Positions 23,621 through 32,520 of a DNA stretch of 64,000 bases are shown here, in pieces. Location: NCBI GenBank assembly GCA_041399065.1, contig JAWKTN010000012.1:62001-126000 (forward strand), given 5' to 3'. The position numbers were made by a program, and so were the translations under genes. The stretch comes from JAGQPD01 sp020426865. GTDB taxonomy: Bacteria; Planctomycetota; Planctomycetia; Pirellulales; Pirellulaceae. Within the stretch, counting starts at the first letter, position 1. Every line of letters begins with the position of its first letter. Under the pieces are notes generated by a model. The model saw nothing but the letters and a program-made list of their open reading frames with translations, did no database searches and was not told where the DNA came from.

Positions 23621-24013
23621 GTGCGAGCCATCTCCAAGAGTCGCTTGAGCCAGTTTTGGGAAACGGCTGGCCACGAAGATTCCGAGGGACCGTTGCGTGC
23701 TTGGCACACCCACGTCTCCAATCGTAGCGTCGATTGGGGCACATGGGCGGACGTTAAGGCGGACTTCGCTTCGGCGAGCCTTGTTGGCAGTTGCGTTGTC
23801 TTCAATATCCATGGGAACAAGTACCGACTGATTACCCGCATCCTGTATCCAAGCCACAAGGTGTTCATCTTGAAAGTGATGACGCACGCTGAGTACGACG
23901 AAGACAAGTGGAAAGACCAGTGCGGCTGCTTCGAGCCGCCACCCCAGAAAAAGGCAACAAAGAAGACCGCCGTCAAGAAGAAGTCAGTTCGTAACGCAAG
24001 AAGGAAGAAGTAG
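23621..24013 (+). CDS. higB: HigB-type mRNA interferase toxin
   Basis: Starting at GTG 23621, eight bases after GGAAAGGAG, the protein has 130 residues: RAISKSRLSQFWETAGHEDS opens the typical HigB fold, followed by PLRAWHTHVSNRSVDWGTWA, SLVGSCVVFNIHGNKYRLIT and HAEYDEDKWKDQCG. These blocks (FNIxGNKYRL, LTHKEYD-like) are diagnostic of ribosome-dependent HigB toxins of the HigBA type. The last 30 residues form an extra Lys-rich tail. The antitoxin gene follows after one base. This family differs from the DUF891-type toxins at 18293 and 19632, so the island holds two toxin classes. Confidence 0.9.
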   Translation: MRAISKSRLSQFWETAGHEDSEGPLRAWHTHVSNRSVDWGTWADVKADFASASLVGSCVVFNIHGNKYRLITRILYPSHKVFILKVMTHAEYDEDKWKDQCGCFEPPPQKKATKKTAVKKKSVRNARRKK

Positions 24014-24014
24014 C

Positions 24015-24446
24015 ATGACAACCGCTGATTCTTATCGTTTGAAGGGCAAGGTTCGCGACTCCTATTTGGAGTGCGTGCTTGACTTTCCGCTCATTGCGAT
24101 TGCATCGGACGAGCATTTGGCAGCGGCACAAGAGGTTATGGACCGCCTGTTGGCCAAGAGCAAGATCGACCGAGGAGAAGAGTCCTACCTTGACGCTTTG
24201 AGCGACTTGGTCGGCTCGTATGAAGACCAGCACTTTCCAATCAAACCTTCCTCAGATGCCGACATGCTGCGTCACTTGCTGGATGCCAAGGGCGTGTCTC
24301 AGGCTCAGTTGCATCGCGACACAGGCATTTCCAAATCGTCGATATCGGAAGTGTTGTCGGGGAAGAAACCCTTTAGTCGACAGATGATTCGCTCATTGGC
24401 GAACTATTTCCGAGTTGATATCAGTGTCTTGGCGGCCAATTTCTAA
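24015..24446 (+). CDS. higA: HigA-type antitoxin
   Basis: 143 residues. The N-terminal part (DFPLIAIASDEHLAAAQEVM, then LDALSDLVGSYEDQHFPI) is the COG5499-type helical domain that binds HigB. The C-terminal part is an Xre HTH (LLDAKGVSQAQLHRDTGISK, then SSISEVLSGKKPFSRQMIRS). The order toxin-antitoxin is the reverse of most type II modules but normal for HigBA. It is predicted to repress at the inverted repeats at 23531-23577. Confidence 0.9.
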   Translation: MTTADSYRLKGKVRDSYLECVLDFPLIAIASDEHLAAAQEVMDRLLAKSKIDRGEESYLDALSDLVGSYEDQHFPIKPSSDADMLRHLLDAKGVSQAQLHRDTGISKSSISEVLSGKKPFSRQMIRSLANYFRVDISVLAANF

Positions 24447-24472
24447 CGGGTCCTTGTGGCCGGGGAAAACCA

Positions 24473-24715
24473 ATGACCCTTATCCCACTTCACACGGAAC
24501 TCACTATGCAGCAGGCCGCCGACCTGTTGGGCGTCTCTCTCCCCTTCCTCATTAAGCAATTGGATGAGGAAGTCGTTCCGTGTCGAGGGGTAGGAACGCG
24601 CCGCCGTGTTCTCTTTCGCGACCTGATTCAGTACAAGCAGGAAATCGACCGGCAACGGAAATCGTCTCTCGAAGAGCTGGTCGAACAAGCACAGGAACTC
24701 GACATGGGCTACTAG
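24473..24715 (+). CDS. Excisionase-like antitoxin of a PIN-type module, orphan
   Basis: 80 residues. TMQQAADLLGVSLPFLIKQL and GVGTRRRVLFRDLIQYKQ form a MerR/excisionase-type helix-turn-helix, followed by a helical tail (SLEELVEQAQELDMGY) that matches antitoxins normally paired with a downstream PIN-domain toxin. No PIN gene follows: the next plus-strand sequence is non-coding and the next gene is on the other strand. It may protect against a toxin encoded elsewhere, or be a relic. It lies 26 bases after higA and could be co-transcribed. Confidence 0.7.
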   Translation: MTLIPLHTELTMQQAADLLGVSLPFLIKQLDEEVVPCRGVGTRRRVLFRDLIQYKQEIDRQRKSSLEELVEQAQELDMGY

Positions 24716-24718
24716 GCA

Positions 24719-25090
24719 CTATCCCCTCGGAGGCGGCAAGTCCAGCCCGTGTTCTCTCGCAAAGGTTGCTTCGTCAACTGTCGTGCCGTCTGGCAATCGT
24801 CTTTCCGAATACTCCTCGATGGAGCACGCTAAGTCGGCCCAAGCACTCTCCAGCAGGCCCAACTCCTCGATTCTTCCGTCGAACGGCGGCGGTCCAGGCT
24901 CGAAGAAGATGACATCCGGCGGCGTCGCTTTCCATTGCCGCTCAGATTCCGCCTCGTACTCCTCCCGCTTGTGTCGCAATACTTCGGGGTCCATCGGGTT
25001 CGCTTCGATATCGGCCTTGAGGGCGTTGATGCGAATCTCACGCTCCGCGAATTCTGTCTTCCAGATGTCGATTTGCTGCAAGCGGTCCAC
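24719..25090 (-). CDS. Hypothetical protein
   Basis: 123 residues from a GTG start. The N-terminal half is a charged, probably coiled-coil helix (KTEFAEREIRINALKADIEA), and the C-terminal half is acidic with VIFFEPGPPPFDGRIEELGL and ends DLPPPRG. Codon and residue composition look natural, but no family was recognised. It converges with the orphan antitoxin gene, whose stop is only three bases from this stop. It could be a fragment of a longer protein. Confidence 0.5.
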   Translation of the reverse strand: MDRLQQIDIWKTEFAEREIRINALKADIEANPMDPEVLRHKREEYEAESERQWKATPPDVIFFEPGPPPFDGRIEELGLLESAWADLACSIEEYSERRLPDGTTVDEATFAREHGLDLPPPRG

Positions 25091-25269
25091 GATTGACCTC
25101 GCGACGACGTTGGCGTGCGCGGAGGCCGCCGCACTCTGAAACCCGAGGGCGACTCTGGGCTGCTCAAAATTGGTCGGTTTTGGCCAAAATTGCCGTTGGT
25201 GATCGGGATTACTTTTGTTCCATTATTGGTTTTGTGCGTGACCGCTGGTATTGGAAAAGGAGTGCTGCG

Positions 25270-25506
25270 ATGTCTGCGGGTAGGGAAGCAAAAGAATTCA
25301 AGAGTCCGGTGGCGAAATTGGTGCGGTTCTTTCAGCGGAGCCGTGATCTCTGGAAGGAGAGGCACCACCTGGTGAAGCGTAAGTGTCGTCAGTTGGTCAA
25401 GCAGACAGCGGCGGTCGAGAAGAGCCGCCAAGATTGGCGAACCAAAGCCCTGTCTTTACGGCAACGAGTCCGAGAACTGGAACTCGCGCTGTCGCAACAA
25501 AAATGA
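25270..25506 (+). CDS. Small accessory ORF of an IS relic
   Basis: 78 residues, strongly basic and helical: SPVAKLVRFFQRSRDLWKER then RQLVKQTAAVEKSRQDWRTK and LRQRVRELELALSQQ. Short basic coiled-coil proteins like this precede a large transposase gene in some planctomycete insertion elements. A transposase relic follows directly, which supports that reading. It is intact but orphaned. Confidence 0.5.
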   Translation: MSAGREAKEFKSPVAKLVRFFQRSRDLWKERHHLVKRKCRQLVKQTAAVEKSRQDWRTKALSLRQRVRELELALSQQK

Positions 25507-25528
25507 GGCGGAGGTCTCCGCCACCGAG

Positions 25529-26277
25529 TTGGTACCCTCCATCGCGCCGTTGTCGGCTCCGAGCTGGCAAGAACGTCCCGCACACCATCATGACAGTTAT
25601 GGCGTGATCGAGCTGTTCGTGAACTTGGTCCTTTATGCTCCCACCAGCTTCCGGGGGGCACATGGGGCACTGGAAGTCTTTGCCCCTTCTTGGACGTCCC
25701 GCAACCCTATCCGGGCCAAGAGCTCAATCTGGGCAAATTGAATCTCACACTCGGTTGGTTGCGACAATACGACGAGTCGCTCGACGCCTGGCAGAGTTTA
25801 CTGCAGACGGCCAACGTCACCCTGGAGTCACTCCGTGTGCGGGGCTATCACCGCGAGGCAGCGGCCGAATTGCGGGACGCCTTGCATCCTGTGGCGACGT
25901 CGGAGAGAGCACAACGGGTGGCGGACGACTTGGTGAAATTCGTCCAGGAGCAATCGGAGCAAGCTCGTCCCGGGGAGCGGTTACCTGCCAGCACGGAAGT
26001 CTTAGAATCGTTGATCGGAAAGGGAAAACGACTGGAGGGACAACAGAGCCAGGGAGGATTCACCAAGAGCGTCTTGGCGATGGCCGCAGCCGTCACGCGT
26101 CCTACGCAGGAATTCATCGCACGGGCTTTCGCCGCCGTAAAAACAACCGACGTCGTCCGGTGGGTCCGCGACAAACTGGGAGTTTCGTTCGGCGCCCAGC
26201 GTCAAGCGGCCCTACCGTCGACAAAGAAAGGAACAAAACTTGCCCAAACATTGTCACAGGAGATTCAACCATTTTGA
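25529..26277 (+). pseudogene. Transposase relic with internal deletion and frameshift
   Basis: An N-terminal block (SWQERPAHHHDSYGVIELFV, then LYAPTSFRGAHGALEVF) is followed in another frame by a C-terminal block (TLGWLRQYDESLDAWQSLLQ, later TKSVLAMAAAVTRPTQEFIA). The two blocks are the expected ends of one large planctomycete transposase, but the central catalytic part is missing. With the small ORF at 25270 it forms the remains of an insertion element. The family name is not certain. Confidence 0.5.
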
Positions 26278-26285
26278 GCAGCCCA

Positions 26286-26352
26286 GCGCGTCTGGTCCCC
26301 CTGCGGGTTGAGTAGCGCGTCTGGTCCCCCTGCGGCGCGTCTGGTCCCCCTG
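26286..26352. repeat. Array of three GCGCGTCTGG-type 18-mers
   Basis: GCGCGTCTGGTCCCCCTG at 26286, 26315 and 26335. It is the same unit as the array at 18108 and shares the flanking GTTGAGTA before one unit. It lies just after the IS relic. Confidence 0.85.
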
Positions 26353-26360
26353 TGGGCGTT

Positions 26361-26750
26361 TCACCCGGTTTGATTCGCGTCTTGGCGTCCTTTTTGTCGT
26401 TTGGCCCGGCGCCGTTCGGTTTTGCGATGCTCGATGATCGCTTCCATCCGCTGGTCGAGCCATTCTTGCGAAGCATTGGCCGGTGCCCAGAACTGGAAAT
26501 TGCTTTTGAGCCGCTTCTTCCACACCGGGATTGACGCAGGGTCCACCAAAATCTCGATCGATCGCGCCGTACCGGCTTCTCGTTCGACCATCCCCTTTTT
26601 CTCCAGCGACTTGAGCATCCCGTTAACCGATGGCGAGCTGACCTTAAGCGCATCAGCAATCTCCTGCATCGATGGCGCCTGTCCAAACCCTTCGGTGTAA
26701 GCATGGATGAACGAGAGATAACGCAATTGCGTCTTGGTGGGTTCTGGCAT
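26361..26750 (-). CDS. LexA-type winged-helix protein without protease domain
   Basis: 129 residues from ATG 26750, eight bases after AAAGGAG. The N-terminal 65 residues (TKTQLRYLSFIHAYTEGFGQ, APSMQEIADALKVSSPSVNG, MLKSLEKKGMVERE) match the LexA DNA-binding domain, including the wing. The C-terminal half (WKKRLKSNFQFW, then a basic tail RKTERRRAKRQKGRQ) has neither the Ala-Gly cleavage site nor the Ser/Lys dyad of LexA. It would bind DNA but could not self-cleave. It may regulate genes of the neighbouring accessory DNA. The target is unknown. Confidence 0.75.
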   Translation of the reverse strand: MPEPTKTQLRYLSFIHAYTEGFGQAPSMQEIADALKVSSPSVNGMLKSLEKKGMVEREAGTARSIEILVDPASIPVWKKRLKSNFQFWAPANASQEWLDQRMEAIIEHRKTERRRAKRQKGRQDANQTG

Positions 26751-27347
26751 TTGTTCCACTCCTTTTTCCGCATTGATGTCCAGTAAAATCAAAACACCAT
26801 CGTTGATGACTGATTCTCTTGATAAGAATACCCGTTGGCAAGATCAATGCCGCGATTGGAACGATAGTAGGGGGGGCGAAGAAGCCAAAAGTTTTCGGTG
26901 GGATCGCGATCGGCAAAGACCAGGAGTGCATCGGCGAGTTGATGGAACCTCATTTCCGATGGAACCTCATTTCCGACCTTGCTCGGGGATACCAGTGCAT
27001 GGAAACCGCCTACAAATTCGACATCCGTGCCGCCTGTTGGCGGCGTCCGCGTAGTTCGTCCAGCCTGGAAACCTCCCCTCGGACGATGCAATTGCGAGTT
27101 GGGGATTGGATGACACGATTGATAAACCACCAACGGATGAATAAATACGCAGATCAGCGACACTCTGGTTGACGGGGTTTGGGCCACGTCGCGCGAACAT
27201 AAAAAACGCCGATGCTTCTCGCCGGAATTGACTTTTGAGCACGCATCGTTGAGAATCAACATCCGAGTTGAGAACATGAACAAAGGGCGCGAGGACAATT
27301 GAGCCAGTGCTGTCTGTTACGCGCCGGATTGCAACGGAAAACTTGAT
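26751..27347. other. Intergenic region, no supported gene
   Basis: A 17-bp unit (GATGGAACCTCATTTCC) is repeated in tandem at about 26940-26974. Otherwise no gene was supported. The promoter of the BNR-type gene must lie in the last part. Confidence 0.5.
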
Positions 27348-28535
27348 ATGAGCCAAGTAAGAGTTCTCGTGGGGACGAAGAAGGGTGCGTTTATTCTCAC
27401 GGCCGACGGCACTCGGCAGAAATGGGACGTCAGCGGTCCGCTCTTCGCCGGTTGGGAAGTCTACCACTTCAAGGGTTCGCCCGTTGATCCGAATCGGCTC
27501 TTTGTATCACAGACCAGCGGTTGGTTCGGGCAGGTGATTCAGCGATCCGACGACGGAGGGGAGACGTGGTATCCGCCCGGCAGTTCGCCGGAGGAGCTCA
27601 CCACGCCCGAAGGTTTTCCGAAGGGCGAGAGCAATAAATTCGTCTACGACACATCAGAGGAAACCGGCAAGCCGCTTACGACACACCAGTTTTATGACGG
27701 TACGCAAAAGGATTGGGTGTTCAAGCGTGTCTGGCATCTCGAGCCGTCGAATTCGGATCCCGACACCGTCTACGCCGGTGTGGAAGACGCGGCGTTGTTC
27801 CGGACGACCGACGGTGGCAAGACGTGGCACGAAATGGCGGGGCTGCGCGGCCACGGCAGTGGACCGCAATGGTCCCCCGGTGCCGGCGGCATGTGCTTGC
27901 ATACGATTCTGTTCGATCCCGGAAACGTCAAACGGATGTTCGTAGCAATCTCTGCGGCCGGCGCATTCCGCACCGATGACGGAGGGATGACGTGGAAGCC
28001 AATCAATCGCGGACTGAAGTCGCCATATCTTCCCGAACCAACGCCGGAGGTCGGCTTCTGTGTCCATCGTCTGGCAATGCACCCTTCGCAACCGAACGTT
28101 GTGTTCATGCAGTTGCATCAAGGAGGTGGCATCTTCCGCAGCGACGACGCGGGGGAGCAGTGGGTCGAGGTCAACGGAAATCTGCCGACCGATTTCGGCT
28201 TTCCGATCGACGTGCACACGCACGAAGCGGAAACGATCTACGCCGTGCCCATGGACCCGATGTTGCGAGTACCACCCGAAGGTAAGCTGCGAGTCTGGCG
28301 CAGTCGCACGGGCGGCAACGAATGGGAGCCGCTCACGAAGGGATTGCCCCAAGAAAACTGCTATGTCAACGTCCTCCGCGACGCAATGGCGGTCGACAAG
28401 CTTGATCCGTGTGGCATCTATTTCGGCACAACCGGCGGCCAGGTCTACTGTTCCCCCGACGGCGGTGACCACTGGACGCCAATCGTGCGAGATTTGCCGC
28501 ACGTCTATTCGGTGGAGGTACAGACCATATCGTAG
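27348..28535 (+). CDS. BNR/sialidase-like beta-propeller protein
   Basis: 395 residues without a signal peptide. Repeated Asp-box-like units are visible: IQRSDDGGETWYPPG, LFRTTDGGKTWHEMA, AFRTDDGGMTWKPIN, IFRSDDAGEQWVEVN, WRSRTGGNEWEPLT and VYCSPDGGDHWTPI. These SxDxGxxW boxes mark BNR/sialidase-type propellers. Similar proteins are annotated as exo-alpha-sialidases or glycosyl hydrolases, but catalytic Arg and Tyr positions cannot be assigned here, so the activity is open. The short spacing to a MoaD/ThiS-like gene suggests one transcript. Confidence 0.85.
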   Translation: MSQVRVLVGTKKGAFILTADGTRQKWDVSGPLFAGWEVYHFKGSPVDPNRLFVSQTSGWFGQVIQRSDDGGETWYPPGSSPEELTTPEGFPKGESNKFVYDTSEETGKPLTTHQFYDGTQKDWVFKRVWHLEPSNSDPDTVYAGVEDAALFRTTDGGKTWHEMAGLRGHGSGPQWSPGAGGMCLHTILFDPGNVKRMFVAISAAGAFRTDDGGMTWKPINRGLKSPYLPEPTPEVGFCVHRLAMHPSQPNVVFMQLHQGGGIFRSDDAGEQWVEVNGNLPTDFGFPIDVHTHEAETIYAVPMDPMLRVPPEGKLRVWRSRTGGNEWEPLTKGLPQENCYVNVLRDAMAVDKLDPCGIYFGTTGGQVYCSPDGGDHWTPIVRDLPHVYSVEVQTIS

Positions 28536-28622
28536 TGGCGCCCTCCGGCCCGCTGTTGCGAGTTGGCGATGCAGCCTTTTCTGCTCGTAGGCCCCTTAAG
28601 CCGCTAACGTGTGAAGCTGTCC

Positions 28623-28919
28623 ATGATCCGAGTTGAGATTCCTTATCACCTGCGAGTGCTGGCCGGTATCACTGCCGAAGTGCAGCTCGATGTTGAGCCG
28701 CCGGTCACCATCGGCGCAGTGCTCGATGCGCTGGAGGCGAAGTACCCCACGCTGCGTGGCACGGTTCGCGACCACATCACGCAAGAGCGGCGAGCCTTCT
28801 TGCGATACTACGCCTGCGAACAGGACTTTTCGCTCGCGCCGCTCGAGACGCAGCTGCCCGAACCGGTTGCAATGGGAGTGGAGCCTTTGCTGGTGATCGC
28901 AGCGGTCGCAGGCGGTTAG
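28623..28919 (+). CDS. MoaD/ThiS family sulfur-carrier-like protein
   Basis: 98 residues from ATG 28623. The ubiquitin-like beta-grasp pattern is visible (RVEIPYHLRVLAGITAEVQL, TIGAVLDALEAKYPTLRGTV) and the protein ends in VAGG, the Gly-Gly terminus that is adenylated and thiocarboxylated in MoaD and ThiS. The family includes molybdopterin and thiamin sulfur carriers; no cofactor genes are nearby, so the partner is unknown. It lies 88 bases after the BNR-type gene. Confidence 0.8.
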   Translation: MIRVEIPYHLRVLAGITAEVQLDVEPPVTIGAVLDALEAKYPTLRGTVRDHITQERRAFLRYYACEQDFSLAPLETQLPEPVAMGVEPLLVIAAVAGG

Positions 28920-28950
28920 CTGAGCGCGATCATCGAGCGGAAGGAATCCT

Positions 28951-29574
28951 TCAGTTTGAGGACAACCGCAGTAATTCGCGTTGGGTCAGACGTTGACGAT
29001 TCAGCGCGCCAATCGCGGTCAAGACGCCCACGAGCGAGATCAGCCCTCGTGGTTCTGGAACCGATCGAAGGAACAACTCAGTGCCATCAATTCGGACTCC
29101 ATCGATTCCCTGTCGGGGAATGGCGATTGCGGACCAATAGGCGAAACTGTCGATCGGATGGGCTGTAAGCGTAGCAGATACGTGGACATCGGCGATTCCT
29201 TGCACGTCAGGCTCGTTCACGCAGATGGACAATGTGTTCAAATAGTCGGTGTTGTGGGAATAGACGACGAAGCTCGATGCAAAGTCGATGGAGGGTGCCA
29301 CGTTGTCCGATCCCAGGCCTTCCCAAATATTTAGCCAATCTTCGTTTGTTTCGATGATTCCGGTCCCGAATTGTGACGCATCGCGAAAACGGCTGATATC
29401 CGCCCAGGGATATCGAGCTGCAAAACCAGTCTCGAATGTTATTCCCTCTGTGATGCACGAGAGATGATTTTCTTCGGGCAGAGCCACGCCGACCGCGCGG
29501 GCTGCGGTCCCGATTCCGGTCGACGACAGGATGATCAGTAACAATGCAATGCTGGTATTATTTGTCGTTAACAT
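28951..29574 (-). CDS. PEP-CTERM sorted secreted protein
   Basis: 207 residues. An N-terminal signal peptide (SIALLLIILSSTGIGTAARA) and a C-terminal tail SVPEPRGLISLVGVLTAIGA followed by a basic end bracket a body of about 150 residues (FETGFAARYPWADISRFRDA, ASSFVVYSHNTDYLNTLSI). The tail is a PEP-CTERM signal for exosortase processing. The body has no recognised domain. It faces the MoaD-like gene and is a single-gene unit. Confidence 0.8.
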   Translation of the reverse strand: MLTTNNTSIALLLIILSSTGIGTAARAVGVALPEENHLSCITEGITFETGFAARYPWADISRFRDASQFGTGIIETNEDWLNIWEGLGSDNVAPSIDFASSFVVYSHNTDYLNTLSICVNEPDVQGIADVHVSATLTAHPIDSFAYWSAIAIPRQGIDGVRIDGTELFLRSVPEPRGLISLVGVLTAIGALNRQRLTQRELLRLSSN

Positions 29575-29978
29575 GCGTGATGTTCCCAGTCGTGTGAGAG
29601 TTCCGTGGGTGGTCCCTATGGATTACAAGCGTCAAGCAACGCCCTATTGAGCGCGAGTTGCGAAGCATTGGTCATTGGGCCTCTTGCATGAAGTAAAAGC
29701 GGCACGCGTTGTGCGCGAGATTTCGGGCGTCCGTACGGGATAGACGTATCGTTGATCTATCGCAGAGTATTACCGAGGCCGTCCATGGGACGGTGATTTA
29801 GACCCGGTTAGGAATGCGATTCGCTGATGACTGTGCGAGAATCTCACGATGTCGAAGATTTGCGCCCGCGTTTTCGCCGTGGGTTCACGTCGCCTTGCGC
29901 GACAAAGTTGGGAAGTTCATTATGAGAAATGGGCTGCCACGGCCAGACCGAAAAATTGTGCCCGGGACAAGTTTAGAG
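29575..29978. other. Intergenic region, nothing recognised
   Basis: About 400 bases upstream of the PEP-CTERM gene. No further gene, repeat or structured site was seen. Confidence 0.4.
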
Positions 29979-30862
29979 CTATGTGACTAGACCTCGACGA
30001 ATGGCGAGCGAGCATAACATGATGATCGCCACGTGGACGACCGAGGACGAGGCGGATTCGGGGACAATGGCGGCCTGGATCTGTTGCTGTGGATCCCACG
30101 TACCGGGAATCGTCCACGAGGGGTTGGAATAAGCTTCGGGATTACCTTTGATGATGGCGGTGCCCAAGTCGTTATCGTTGTTGCGGTCGCCCCAAAAAGC
30201 CGGCCAGCTAAATTGGGGATCGTCTGGGTCCGAGGAACCGGCGTAGCCTCGTCCGTACCATGGAAACGTCTCTTCATAGGAAAAGATATTTTCGACCGTG
30301 TAGTCGGCCGCTTAACGGGCAGTTAACGGGTGCGACCACGAGACGCGGCGAGTTGTGACGGCGGGATTACCACTGCTGTCGGTGCTATTGAATTCGGCAT
30401 AACGGGTATCACGGGCGGGATCGCCGCCATTGGCCGCGGACGGTGACAGTTGGTTGTTGTTCCAGTGTAGCCATCCCGGCGGGCGAATGGAGTTGCCCAT
30501 TTGAGTATTGATCCAGACCACGCTCGCATCGGCTTGCGGTTGCTGCCAGCCCCAGGGACGCCCGAGCCACCGGTCTCCAGCGGATTCCCCTCCGGGATTG
30601 GCGAAGCTCAAAGGGTCTATCACAAGATTGCCTCGGACCGATTCGGCAGTCATCCGTCACTCAATGCGTCGACGATGGAACGGTAGGCGCCCGCGTAGCG
30701 CCCGAAAGCGGCGCCGTTGGGTCCACTGTAGTTGGCGTCGACGTGGTAATCGGCAGCAAACAGTGGTAGCTGAATCGCAACTACCGAGGCGAAGAGGATC
30801 GTAGACACGCGACATCGTATTATCGACGATAGCGGAGTCCGAATTGGCAGTGTCATGTGCAT
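29979..30862 (-). pseudogene. Decayed pectinesterase (CE8) with sorting-like tail
   Basis: From 30862 a signal peptide (ILFASVVAIQLPLFA) leads to ADYHVDANYSGPNGAAFGRY, then AGAYRSIVDALSDG and a TGA. In another frame follow WLGRPWGWQQPQADASVVWI, MGNSIRPPGWLHWNNN and VSWSHPLTAR, the hallmark C-terminal blocks of pectin methylesterases. An in-frame TAA (30312-30314) is then followed in the same frame by DYTVENIFSYEETFPWYGRG and a tail VPESASSSVVHVAIIMLCSL that resembles a degraded sorting signal. The catalytic Asp-rich centre is deleted. So this is a dead secreted pectinesterase. Confidence 0.75.
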
Positions 30863-30891
30863 CGGGAATGTTTACGTGAGAAGGGGAGAAT

Positions 30892-31167
30892 TCATGGCAA
30901 TTGCCGAAGGTCAATACGCCGGGTATTCGCAGGTTCCCTGCAATCGTCTGCGAATACAAGAATGGCCTCGCGGTTTGCGCGTTTCGCTATCAAGAACCCG
31001 CCACCGGCCAGCGATGCCAAAACTGGTTCGACAACACATGCGACAAAATGAGCTGCCAAGACAGCATCAAATGCGTTCCCACCCGCACGCAGCATCCTCT
31101 CGGCGGCTTGGACCGTTCGTTCATGACCGGCAGCAATAACGCCCCTGTGCATTCCGACAACCATCAC
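30892..31167 (-). pseudogene. Gamma-glutamyltransferase N-terminal fragment
   Basis: GVIAAGHERTVQAAERMLRA, then GGNAFDAVLAAHFVACVVEP and VLASLAGGGFLIAKRANRE match the N-terminal region of bacterial gamma-glutamyltransferases (conserved GGNAxDA). The reading stops after about 90 residues and the catalytic Thr-containing small subunit is absent. It is a truncated relic next to the pectinesterase relic. Confidence 0.7.
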
Positions 31168-31179
31168 ATGCTATTATTG

Positions 31180-32082
31180 TTAACGGTTGTTGCGTATTAC
31201 TTGTCCGTCTGCTCGATTGCCCAAGAGCCTCAAAACCTGTTGGTCGATCTGCCTCGAGATACTTCTGGCCGAACCGTCGGCCAAGGCAAAGTTCGCTACG
31301 TCACCGGCATGATAGCTGCCGAAACCACCGACATGCAGCGCACTTACCTGCCCCTGCGCTGCGTTGTCAGGTGGATTGGCAAAAGCCGGCTCCGAAATCT
31401 CAATCTGTGACGTATTTCGTAAAGTCGCTCGTGTGCCAGACATCCATCCTAGCCCAGTTACCTCGTCCTGTATGCACTCGCCCAACAGAATCGTATTGCT
31501 ACTGCCGTCCGTGATTTCCGAATACCTTACGTGACTGTTGAGGAACATCACACCATTATTATCGACGTCGATGGGGACTTCATCATCGTTATAGCAACCT
31601 GCATATGTCGAATGTGCGACGGTGCCATTGAGTGACACTTCCAGTGGATTGCTACTGCAGACGAGAAAAGGGATTACCACACTGCGTGCCGTCGCGTTTT
31701 CCGGAGCGTAGGCGCCGGCTGACTGATCGATCATTCGGTACAGCGATTGCTGCTCCATGTACGGCAACACGTTCACAATCCAACTGATGTGCTGCCCCGT
31801 CTCTTCGTTGCGAATCGGCCCGTCTGGGTTGATCACTCCCGATGGCAACGTTTCGAATACAAACTCGTAGTTATGCACGGCCAGATTGAGTTGCATAACG
31901 GAATTCAAGCAGGACGTGCGTCGCGCCGCCTCGCGTGCCGCATTGACGGCTGGCAAAAGCAGTGCGATCAGCAAGCCAATGATCGCAATCACGACCAGTA
32001 GTTCGACCAACGTAAAGGCACTTCGCGTCTTCTCTGTCTGATTGGTACGCAGCCCGCAGCCAAAATATCTTCGCTGTCTCAT
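31180..32082 (-). CDS. DUF1559 prepilin-like protein
   Basis: 300 residues. After a short leader, SAFTLVELLVVIAIIGLLIA and LLLPAVNAAREAARRTSCLN form the prepilin cleavage site and helix characteristic of the large planctomycete DUF1559 family. Conserved later parts include WIVNVLPYMEQQSLY, SSNTILLGECI and SYHAGDVANFALADGSARSI, the H-X9-DG-like signature near the C-terminus. It is predicted to be processed by a prepilin peptidase and placed in a pseudopilus or on the surface. It is the last gene of the minus-strand pseudopilus cluster. Confidence 0.92.
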   Translation of the reverse strand: MRQRRYFGCGLRTNQTEKTRSAFTLVELLVVIAIIGLLIALLLPAVNAAREAARRTSCLNSVMQLNLAVHNYEFVFETLPSGVINPDGPIRNEETGQHISWIVNVLPYMEQQSLYRMIDQSAGAYAPENATARSVVIPFLVCSSNPLEVSLNGTVAHSTYAGCYNDDEVPIDVDNNGVMFLNSHVRYSEITDGSSNTILLGECIQDEVTGLGWMSGTRATLRNTSQIEISEPAFANPPDNAAQGQVSALHVGGFGSYHAGDVANFALADGSARSISRQIDQQVLRLLGNRADGQVIRNNR

Positions 32083-32112
32083 CGATTCTATCCTCCGGTT
32101 AATCCCGATCGC

Positions 32113-32520
32113 TTATTCCGCACGTAAGTCAACAACAAAACTTCGGGAACGTGACACGATGGTCCGTCTTCCCTCGTTAATCCTAACAACCACGTTTACC
32201 GTCGTTCTTCCACTGTCTTGTCCATCGCGACGGTCGAGAGCAATGTCGGCCACAACATCGTCGCCCTTCTCGCTCGAGGACACGTTCCAACTCTCTCCTG
32301 CAAAGTGCTCGTCGGAACGAAGTTGGAAAACCGCTCGCGTCAACGCTGCGTCCAACCACAATTCGGCCTGCCTGGCATCCCGCTCGGTCAGCAGTTGGCG
32401 CCGAATGCGAAGCGATTTGCCAATCATCGTCGTCAAGATCGCCACGACGATTGTCAGGCAAATCAGCACGAGTACGAGCACGACGCCCTGTCGTCTTGGG
32501 TTCGATCTAATTCGTGTCAT
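32113..32520 (-). CDS. GspK/PilX-like minor pseudopilin
   Basis: 135 residues from ATG 32520, overlapping the upstream prepilin gene by 14 bases. RRQGVVLVLVLICLTIVVAI followed by LTTMIGKSLRIRRQLLTERD gives a hydrophobic N-terminal helix after a basic leader ending in Gly, as in PilX/GspK minor pilins. The C-terminal domain is small. By position it belongs to the pseudopilus complex encoded by the cluster. Confidence 0.7.
   Translation of the reverse strand: MTRIRSNPRRQGVVLVLVLICLTIVVAILTTMIGKSLRIRRQLLTERDARQAELWLDAALTRAVFQLRSDEHFAGESWNVSSSEKGDDVVADIALDRRDGQDSGRTTVNVVVRINEGRRTIVSRSRSFVVDLRAE

Noticed and set aside
26789..27298. 169-codon minus-strand ORF
   Set aside because: No domain, no start signal, and it contains the 17-bp tandem repeat. 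It could be an old relic but nothing supports a gene.
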